The notes below the pieces were generated by a model. It was not told the DNA's origin. It saw only the letters and a program-made list of their open reading frames with translations, and made no database searches. A program made the translations under genes and the position numbers. 64,000 bases of DNA from Apoda limacodes (Eukaryota; Arthropoda; Insecta; Lepidoptera; Limacodidae): contig OX291544.1 of assembly GCA_946406115.1 (NCBI GenBank), positions 30,335,521 through 30,399,520 of the forward strand, written 5' to 3'. Numbering within the stretch: position 1 is the first letter of the stretch; every line of letters starts with the position of its first letter. Positions 56,477 to 64,000 of this stretch are shown here, piece after piece.

Positions 56477-56813
56477 CGAACTTTCCTAATAATTCTACTG
56501 TTACGTAGGTACCTATACTCGCTCAGTTTGTTTGCTTCGAACTTTACTAATAATTCTACTGTTACGTAGGTACCTATACTCGCTCAGTTTGTTTGTTTCG
56601 AACTTTACTTATAATTCTACTGTTACGTAGGTACCTATACTCGCTCAGTTTGTTACGTAGGTACCTATACTCGCTCAGTTTGTTACGTAGGTACCTATAC
56701 TCGCTCAGTTTGTTTGTTTCGAACTTTACTAATAATTCTACTGTTACGTAGGTACCTATACTAATAATTCTACTGTTACGTAGGTACCTATACTCGCTAA
56801 GTTTGTTTGTTTC
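56477..56813 (+). repeat. nested ~60-bp minisatellite
   Basis: Higher-order unit cgaactttactaataattct followed by actgttacgtaggtacctat, then actcgctcagtttgtttgttt. The inner core gttacgtaggtacctatact occurs seven times, sometimes at the full ~60-bp period and sometimes at a ~30-bp period where the cgaactttac... half was lost. The core holds the palindrome aggtacct. Confidence 0.9.
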
Positions 56814-56819
56814 TTGTTT

Positions 56820-57914
56820 AACACCAAACGGATGAATTAGTAACTTTAACCCACTACATATGTAGTAAATTAAAAAGCGATATCGCTTTTACTTTTTATA
56901 TTCATATATACAAAGGGTGAAACCGCAGAGCATAGTTAGTTATTTTACAGATGGGGTAAGGCAAAAACAATACAAAATAATAACGATACCATTAAGATAA
57001 TTTTTATTGCAATACAACATACAATTATATTAAAGCGGTGATCATTATTTTTATTTGGGATGATATGATGTTTCCTCTTAAAAATCTAATCACTTCTTTC
57101 TTGAGTAGGTATAACCTTGGAAGTTTATCTTAAACCGCACTGTGCTGTGTGTATATTATAATATACATAATGTTATTCAAATATATGTGAATAGTTAAAT
57201 ATGTTAGATCGCTCGTTTAAAAATATTGAGGGTGTGCGAAATAGTAGTTTAAGAAATTGTTGCGGAAGTGAGTACATTTAAAAGACAAATTTCGTACTAC
57301 TGCATACACTGTTGTGTTTACGACCAGAAAAAAAATATAATAATAATAGATTTCAATAAAGTAAAAAATTTAATCTCATCCAAATAAGTATTCTCTTATA
57401 ATAGTAATTGTTACATATTCGTATTTACTGGATATTACAGTTATTATAGTGAATCACAGGGTACTACTGGTTGAGAAGGACGATATTTACTTCATTAATG
57501 CTCTAGAGGAAGCGTGCTGCACCTGTGGTTCGTATTCTTTATTCTGTGGCGTATTTACCTACAGTATACTCACGTTTCAACTTTAATGTGTATCTTTGCT
57601 CCTGCATTAACGTTACAAGTACATACTTTAGGCAACGAGCTTGTGAAAAGACTAGATACTAATATGATATGAGTTTTCATTTCATAATCTCAAAATTAAA
57701 GTACGGGAGTATAAAAACCATTTTTTTATGCAGCCATGCGTTTGCAGAATATCTAGCTTTAAAGTGCAAATTTTTGTTAGAGCCCAGTGCCAGCTTATAG
57801 GCTGTTCTTGGGTGTGTGAAATAAATCATGAGACTAGCATATATTTTTATTTTTATATTTTATTTAAGCCTAATACCTTTTTGCCATAAACATTGCTTTT
57901 TTAATTTAACTATT
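56820..57914. other. intergenic
   Basis: AT-rich, no gene. A weak copy of the SINE-like 3' module lies at 57070-57145 (aaaaatctaatcacttcttt, cttaaaccgcactgtgctgt). Confidence 0.45.
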
Positions 57915-57924
57915 TATTATTCAT

Positions 57925-58085
57925 GAACCCGCTGCTGGGCCACCTCATTCTTCTTCCATCCTTTATTATTAAGCGTGGTTCGGGTCCAAAGTGCACCTTC
58001 ATAATCATTTAGTTCGTTTCTCCATCCTTTAATTACCTCTTTTCCGAGTGCCAATTCCATTTTCCTTAGCATATTTATATAACGA
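57925..58085 (-). pseudogene. possible retroelement ORF2 tail
   Basis: Minus strand is open for about 50 codons and ends at a clean TAA. It contains MELALGKEVIKGWRNELNDY, then GALWTRTTLNNKGWKKNEVA and QQRVHE. The W-x-NE...WTR...WK pattern resembles the region after RT at the C-terminus of some non-LTR ORF2 proteins (W-DDI...W...A..R..W). The identity is not certain; a terminal exon of an unrelated host gene is the alternative. Confidence 0.4.
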
Positions 58086-58089
58086 AATT

Positions 58090-58583
58090 AAAAGATAAAC
58101 TATCATTTCTATGTAAGCTTTACAACTTTATGAATAGTAGTCGAGCAACTTAAAAAATGTAATCGGAAAAGTAAAAAAGGTACTTAAATGAGGTTGAAAC
58201 TTGTGTTTAACTGGTATTAAATATGTATGATAAAATTCTGAAAACGAATACTTATTAAATTAATAACAATATTTACGTTCAAATTCAGTGCGGTGCTTGG
58301 CGGGGTACAAACTTTATACTCTAGTTGCTCTTGAACACATACAAGCACGGAATAAACAAGCTTCAATCTCGCAGTGATCATATTGTGTGTGTGAGCTCTA
58401 AAGTATAAAAAGGAAAAACAAAAACCAGCCAAGAGTGAGAAGGGCCCGAACCATTTACTGTTTTCAATAACCGTTACAGCGCCTTCTAGCTTTTATAACT
58501 CAAAAAATAACCTATTACCGGTAACCGCTTAGCAGCAAAAATTTTATTTTTGTTTGTGTTTGTAAATTACGTAAATGGTGGTA
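58090..58583. other. intergenic
   Basis: AT-rich; nothing supportable. Confidence 0.45.
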
Positions 58584-58634
58584 GGTACGGATCCCTCAGT
58601 ACGCGAGTCCGACTCGCACTTGGCCGGTTTTTTA
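58584..58634 (-). repeat. ggttccgt-family repeat, head
   Basis: Minus strand reads aaaaaccggccaagtgcgag, then tcggactcgcgtactgaggg and atccgtacc, the least degenerate head of this family in the window. Confidence 0.65.
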
Positions 58635-58639
58635 GATTT

Positions 58640-59814
58640 TATTAATTTGCAATTTTTAGGTTAAACCATACACTCCGATAAGTTTTGTAAGTACTGAATA
58701 ATTTTGCCCTACCGTTAAAATGTCTCGTGTTTTCAACCACGGGCAGTTGTATTTATTTGTACATTATATATAATGTTTAATACTTTTAGTAAACAGCTGA
58801 ATTACTTACTGCCAATGAGTTTTATAAACACGTGAAAAGAAAAATTTACAAAGAAAAAGCCCATAAGAGTAAATAAAATCTTTAGTACCCACTTTACCGG
58901 TACGTAATAACACTGTTTGCTAGTAAAAAATAGGATAGTAGTGTTCTTTTAGAGTCTAATAGGATTGGTGACGGACGTCTGTAAGAATTATGGTTAGTAT
59001 TGTTTAGGTACTAGAGGAAGTTTAAGAACAAACACCCGACTACGCAGGTTACATGAAAATGTTAAGTTGTTAAATATATATTTCAAAAGTGCACATCTAG
59101 ACCTTTCATTCGATACACACGACACTTTTTAACTACTTTCTTCGAGTTTTTTGATATTTATTTTATGCGTCATATTGAATTTTATGAAACTTCTCATAGC
59201 GCATGACACGCGGATCACTAAAGAAGCTACACCTCATTTGTCCATGGAAACACGTTATGAAAATGGTTACGTAAATAAACTGCTCAAATCATAACCGTCT
59301 AAATTAGTCTGGTAAAAAAAAAGTTGTAATTGTTTTATACTTGTTATTCTATTTCTCGGGAAACCTTGAAATGTTTATTAATTTCATCGGTTGAATAGTT
59401 TTGTAGTAATTAGGGATAAAACAGGGCATTGCGTGCACCGGAGTGCGTGGAACATCCGTTAGGGTCGCATCTTCCGTTATTGCACAGTTCGTTAAGGTAT
59501 CGTTTGTAACACTCGTGTTTATTAGTAGGATTTGGCAATAGTTGAATATTAAGAAATGCTATCGATGTGTAACTTTTGATTTTTGTTTGGGAGTCTTGAC
59601 CACAAAGTTTAATCGCTGTTTTGAAACAGAAAAACGACTTTTGTGAGACACGCATACATTGCCATTTCAATTATGAAATTCCAAGGAAAGTTAAATGCAT
59701 TAAACATACTAACTTTGTAAATGAGTTAAAAATGCCCTTTTAAAATGCGCCTAATTATACATATATAGAAGAAACCATACTACGTACGATAATTATATAC
59801 AAATGTATATTAAG
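58640..59814. other. intergenic; uncalled Cys-rich frame on minus strand
   Basis: No confident gene. The minus strand at 59410-59670 is open for 86 codons with seven Cys, including ELCNNGRCDPNGCSTH. There is no family match and no visible signal peptide, so it is left as a finding rather than a CDS. Confidence 0.4.
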
Positions 59815-60125
59815 CTCGTGGTCTAGCTGCGATCGAAAACGATAAACGAAGTTAAGCAACATGGGGCGTTTTTAGTACCGGGATAGGTAACCTCCTGGTG
59901 ATACATTTCTCTGAGCTTCTTCGTGCTTCATGGGGCAGGTTAAGCCGCCGTTTCCGGCAATGTGGTCATATGACAGCAGTCGTTATGCCAAGTCGAAAGG
60001 CTTTATTCGCCCGCTTAAAAACTCTGACAGTGGGGTGGCCACTAGCTGGACAAACGTCTGCCAATTCACACTTAGTCAGCGCGGCAAACTATCAAAGTCT
60101 ATGTCCCTGCATAAAAGTCTGGTGT
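59815..60125 (+). repeat. 5S rRNA-derived SINE (SINE3-type) copy
   Basis: 59826-59905 resembles the second half of 5S rRNA: cgaagttaagcaac (box A region), ggggcg...ttagtacc, gggataggtaacctcctgg (box C region). These are the pol III internal promoter elements. A non-5S body follows (gacagcagtcgttatgccaa, gaaaggctttattcgcccgc, cttagtcagcgcggcaaact). It is mutated in the promoter boxes, so it is likely a dead copy. Confidence 0.7.
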
Positions 60126-60130
60126 AAAAG

Positions 60131-60243
60131 TCGCGGCACGTAATTTGAACCTGCGCAGTAATACATTTTCGGCTCTACAGTACATTTGTCCGTACTGTAC
60201 CTGCGCAGATGATCGCCATTTTGGTTCAACTTACGTGCCGCGA
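60131..60243. promoter_or_regulatory. nested palindrome, possible promoter or MITE
   Basis: Outer arms tcgcggcacgtaatttgaacc (60131-60151) and ggttcaacttacgtgccgcga (60223-60243) pair at 20 of 21 positions. Inside, CTGCGCAG occurs at 60151-60158 and 60201-60208, and tacagtac/gtactgta at 60176-60183 and 60192-60199. The right half alone carries atgatcgccatttt, including a YY1/Pho-like GCCATTTT. Symmetry suggests a small foldback element. The NRF1-like tgcgcag pair and the location 157 bp upstream of an ATG with a good splice donor suggest it may serve as a promoter. Confidence 0.45.
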
Positions 60244-60399
60244 AGTTGTAATATCGGTCTTTTGCGTCTATTAAAACCGAATATAATTCAACAAAAGTAC
60301 AATGTTCACAATTCATCTGTATGTTTTTTTATTTATTTTTCGTGTGTTTATTCGACGATATCTTTGCGGAGCGGATCAGAGTTTAATAATTTACACAAT

Positions 60400-60477
60400 A
60401 TGAAAGGGTTAATTCAAGGATTATCCCTATTTAAATTTGATAATGATCGGCCCAAGAAAGAAGAGCTAGAGAGTCAG
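60400..60477 (+). CDS. candidate first coding exon of an unrecognised gene
   Basis: ATG with A at -3 opens a 26-codon phase-0 exon (MKGLIQGLSLFKFDNDRPKK then EELESQ) ending at CAG|gtaaaa. It has an amphipathic N-terminus followed by a charged, Lys/Glu/Asp-rich segment, unlike the AT-driven noise frames around it. It follows the palindromic promoter-like block at 60131-60243. The frame is open upstream to 60145, but that part overlaps the palindrome and is AT-biased, so the ATG at 60400 is preferred. No matching second exon was found up to 64000, so the gene would continue beyond the window. I do not recognise the protein. Confidence 0.35.
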
Positions 60478-60479
60478 GT

Positions 60480-62854
60480 AAAATTTCATCCAATTGTATC
60501 ATTTTAGACGACCTCATTTTAGATGCGAGTTGCACTGCGCGCTTCGTAAGTTTCTGCAAGGCGGAGGCACCACTGTAAATGAGACAAACAATATACTCGT
60601 ACGATACAATTATCGCTCTGCATTTAATACGAGAAAATAATGTGACACGAACTCCAGTTGACAAATAAATATTCTTAGGCTTACGGTGCACTGCGATGCG
60701 GTAAATGGCGGTGTTGTTTTAATGTCGTTTGGTACGCGTATTGAATTTGAATTTCAAAGAATTTGATTGGAATATTAGCCTTCAAATTATTTAAAAATAT
60801 GCCATTTAATTCAAATAAAAAAAAACTGTAAAAAAAAGAGGTAGTGACAGCATTCCACCGTCGTGTTTTGAAATATTGCGGCGATCTGCAGTTTTTTTGC
60901 GTTGTGCGTAGGGTTTCATCTAAGAGTAAGTTGCGAAATATCCTTGTGAAAACACAACGCAACACATCTGTAGTAAACTTCAAAATTTATACCCGCATGT
61001 GATTATTTGTCGCAATGCCCGCACTTTCGTTCCGCACAAATTTTGCAAAAAGAACCGCACAGAATTTTACCGAAGTGCACAGTCGGTTTATCAAATCCGA
61101 TGACTGTTATGACATTTTCCAATCTTAACGGAATCCCAAAAAATGCCGTATAGAGCAAGTATAAGCTTCGTTATATCTGCGCGTCCATCTGGGTTACAAA
61201 TATTAGGGTTCCGAAGTCAAACGGCAAAAACGGATTTCGTCATGTCCGTCCATTCATGTATTTGTAAAATTTTAGGGTAAAAAACGGTAGCCAATAGTAT
61301 ACCTTATATAGATTCATAACTTCTCTCCGTGGTTATAACCTTTGTATTTTCTAAGCGTCGATATCCATTTGCCCGCATGTCTTACAAAGTTTCCGACAAA
61401 AAATGTTAGAAAGTTTTTTTATATTGACTTGACTGTGTTTTGTTAAGAAAATACCTTATTTAATTTTTAGTTGCCTAACTAATAATTATCATTCAATTAA
61501 ATTCGATTTTAGCTTACGTTTTTAATTTTTCAGGGATCTGTAACCAAAAGATTAAAATGGAAAAATTAAATGTGTTGTCTTCGCTTTATAGAAAAATATA
61601 TGTACCTGAAATTTTATACAGTTTTTTTAAGCGGATATCAACAATGTTGCCATAACAATTCCTAGAATTTGTTTAAATCTTTCAGGCAGATCCCAATAAA
61701 AATATTCAGATTAATTTAGTTTACGGCTGATAATATTTGGTGTTTAAATGTACACCATTGGACATGAAATTGTTTATATTTGAATAAAACTATGTCGGTA
61801 ACCTTTTAAATGTAACAAGGCAATAAACGGGACTAATTACATTCTTAGTATACTTCATTTCACATAACATGGTGCGCGTGATACGAGAGTTTTTACTAAA
61901 TTACAGTCCCTACCCTGGTGACCTCAACGAAGTTAATGAGTATGTGGCTGTGAAGATATAAATTATAGCATCATTATAAATTATTCATTTCATAATATAA
62001 TTCAATAACATTTTATTTTTAGAAACAAAATTACAAAGGCTACTCTCCATTCTGTGAAATGGAATATAATTAATTCAATCAGCATAAATAAATGGTTTTA
62101 TAATAAATGGTATTATTTGTAGGCTAGTTTTATAATTATATATCTTAGCTAGTCAATTTTTTTTTGGTTCCTTATTGTAATACACTAATTACTTAAATAT
62201 TTACAAGATCTGACTGGCGAGGTTTTAAAAATGTAAGTTGCCTGTTGATGATGTTTTTTTGTAAATGCTTAAAAGAACACCGATACTGCCGGTTCTAATG
62301 TTTGTTTTATTCTCTTTTATTTTGAATACGTTATTCCAAAAACATTTTCAACTTTATTAGTAATTACGCAAAAATAATAAATACCTCAGACTAACCCGAT
62401 ACCAGCAGCATTTTTTTAATCTTTTGCAAAATCAGTATACCTTAATTAAATTGGCATTTTTGTAAAGATTTAATCTTTGTAGAAAGCGTATTTTTATCTG
62501 TTATACGGTATCCATTTTACAAGCTTTGCTTAGTTTTGGCCGCTCTGCGTAGTGTCCAGATACATTTATTATTTTAAACCTCGCATTTGCGTGATAAGGA
62601 CTAACATTTATGTAATGAATATATGCGTTTATATGATAATATTTATGAATTTATTTACAAAAAAAGTATTTAAGCTTATTTATCTATTATCTGGTATCCA
62701 TTACACAAGCTTTGCTTTGTTTGGGACCAGATTTTTATCAGTTTCTGGCTGATGTTTATGGCCTTCTTTCCCGAACTGTATATAAAAATTAGACTAAAAC
62801 TTTATGATAGATAAAAAAAGGGAGTTTTTTATTTCTTTCTTTATTTGTTTTTCC
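60480..62854. other. intergenic or intron; ggttccgt fragment at 61202-61262
   Basis: No second exon recognised. 61202-61262 (minus) is a ggttccgt-family fragment: attagggttccgaagtcaaa, cggcaaaaacggatttcgtc, atgtccgtcc. The rest is AT-rich. If the exon at 60400-60477 is real, this is its first intron. Confidence 0.4.
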
Positions 62855-63098
62855 TTCATGGCGCAAAAGAAACTCTGATTGAGCTGAAACTTAACACAGG
62901 GATAGTGAAAGAGATGAATATAGGCTTCTATTTATCCTGGTTAATCTAAAAACTTCCCCAAGAAATAACTATAACCGAATTCCACGTGGACGGACTATAG
63001 CTACAGCTATGGCAAACATCTTTACAATAATCAAGGAGTTGTACAAAGTCCACGCCAGTAACCAACTTTACCGTGGGTGAAGCCGCCGGCAAAAGGTA
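62855..63098 (-). repeat. interspersed repeat, good head copy on minus strand
   Basis: Minus strand begins accttttgccggcggcttca, then cccacggtaaagttggttac, continues with gaattcggttatagttattt and loosely with ttaacc...ataaatagaagcctatatt, and ends in a cgccatgaaggaaaaac segment. Same family as 55062-55240 and 38035-38205. Confidence 0.6.
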
Positions 63099-64000
63099 GT
63101 AACAAATATGTTAAATTATTGAGACGCTTTAGTAAGCGAGAGTACTAGCGTTGCGGTGCGGTACATGTGTACGTACTTTTTTATGTCGTAAGTGGATTAG
63201 AAGGCGAAAGTTCTTCAAACAGCAATTTTAAACAGTTGTGAAGTCGCATGTACCAGTTATGTTCTCATAAAGTACTGGCGCTTGTTTTAGGCAATATCTC
63301 TCATAATTCCGGTTGTAATATAGTTTTTTATTGCGAGATGATTTTGTATCAATTTGCTAAGATTGCTTAAGTTATGTAACTTTGTTGTGCTACTTTTTTT
63401 GAATTCATTATTAATTTAACTCTGAAAATTAGTACTGTTCTATAAATGTACAGATCGGAGACGTAAGGGTTTTGTAGCCAAGCGGCGAAAACGGAACCCT
63501 TATCGTTTCGCCACGCCCGTCCGTATGTCACAGCCTTATAACTCTGCCCTCTTAGAATCGCCTCTTACGAAATATTACAGAAAATATCTAATGTTAACCG
63601 CCATACAACTTTCTAATAAAATTATGAAAAACTATGTTTTAAGGGTAAGCTTTACTCATTGTGTATGGTGTCGTTGGATGAGTCTTCAAAGATGCTATTG
63701 AAGATTTATTAAAACATTTTCTTTAATTTGTAGATTTTATGAGTTTTAAGTATAAAAAGTTGAAAAAAATGTGCACAGCCCCTTTCTAACTTTTATGCTA
63801 CGTGTTTCGATAAGTAAAAAAAATATTTTAACTGTATTTATTCCACGTGTAAAAACTAATTGTTGTGAATAATAAGGTAGCCTGAAAGCTTGTTAGAACA
63901 AGAGAAACCGCTTTCATAAATAATAATTTATTTTTGATTACCTAATATTTCTTTTATATCAGTTATTGATAGTTATTTGAAGACTTCTGAAACAGAAAAT
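63099..64000. other. intergenic; ggttccgt fragment at 63465-63540
   Basis: No gene. 63465-63540 (minus orientation): taagggttttgtagccaagc, ggcgaaaacggaacccttat and ccgtccgtatgtcacagcc are the tail of the ggttccgt family. Confidence 0.5.

Noticed and set aside
60145..60507. 120-codon plus-strand frame
   Set aside because: The first 85 codons cross the nested palindrome and AT-rich leader and read past the splice donor at the end. Only the 26-codon part from 60400 has exon-like features.
1..64000. tRNA genes, CRISPR arrays, telomeric TTAGG arrays
   Set aside because: No cloverleaf with conserved GGTTCRA arm was found, no regularly spaced spacers, and no TTAGG run; the tandem arrays present are minisatellites without spacers.

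Overview
This is a 64 kb piece of an AT-rich insect nuclear genome, almost certainly Lepidoptera. The evidence is the dense load of interspersed repeats typical of moth and butterfly genomes (ggttccgt/acggaaccc elements, 5S-derived SINEs, RTE- and Jockey-type non-LTR pieces, an env-bearing gypsy-group provirus), the short consensus-type GT-AG introns and the single-copy eukaryotic gene structure. There are no operons, and no tRNA gene or CRISPR array was seen. The species cannot be read from the sequence.

Layout. 0-12.3 kb: intergenic, repeat-rich, with an RTE ORF2 tail (0.94-1.16 kb), a full-length ggttccgt repeat (3.0-3.6 kb) and a small GC-rich, promoter-like island with nuclear-receptor half-sites (10.9 kb). 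12.38-20.98 kb: a structurally complete but multiply broken errantivirus-type (Gypsy/Metaviridae) provirus on the minus strand, with two 261-bp LTRs, a GTTC target duplication, a tRNA-Leu-type primer site, a polypurine tract, gag, protease/RT/RNase H/integrase and an F-like env. 21-30 kb: intergenic, with a CpG-richer island (22.1-22.35 kb), an RTE endonuclease relic (25.5-26.2 kb), a Harbinger-like MITE (27.35-27.63 kb) and a hAT-like repeat (28.8-29.2 kb). 30.29-36.60 kb: the one confident host gene, a five-exon fatty-acid elongase (ELOVL) on the plus strand, 279 codons, all splice sites GT-AG. Intron 2 holds a GC-rich TE block and intron 3 a sense-oriented Jockey-type RT relic.

36.6-60 kb: intergenic, made of fragments: a second non-LTR RT fused to a Tc1-like transposase relic (39.1-40.9 kb), a promoter-like island (43.25-43.5 kb), a mariner-type MITE (44.56-44.71 kb), three minisatellites (19-bp at 46.1 kb, 34-bp at 48.6 kb, nested 60-bp at 56.5 kb), an RNase H relic (53.3-53.8 kb) and SINE-like copies. 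59.8-60.5 kb: a 5S-rRNA-derived SINE, then a nested palindrome, then a candidate first coding exon of an unrecognised gene running off to the right. 60.5-64 kb: AT-rich with two ggttccgt repeats and one SINE-like copy.

The host gene would make an ER membrane condensing enzyme that lengthens fatty acyl-CoAs. Most of the rest is transposon sediment. I did not find a clear new biological system. The items most worth follow-up are the provirus (young LTRs but many inactivating lesions, with env the best-preserved gene), the 34-bp minisatellite, and the palindromic putative promoter with its unassigned exon at 60.1-60.5 kb.
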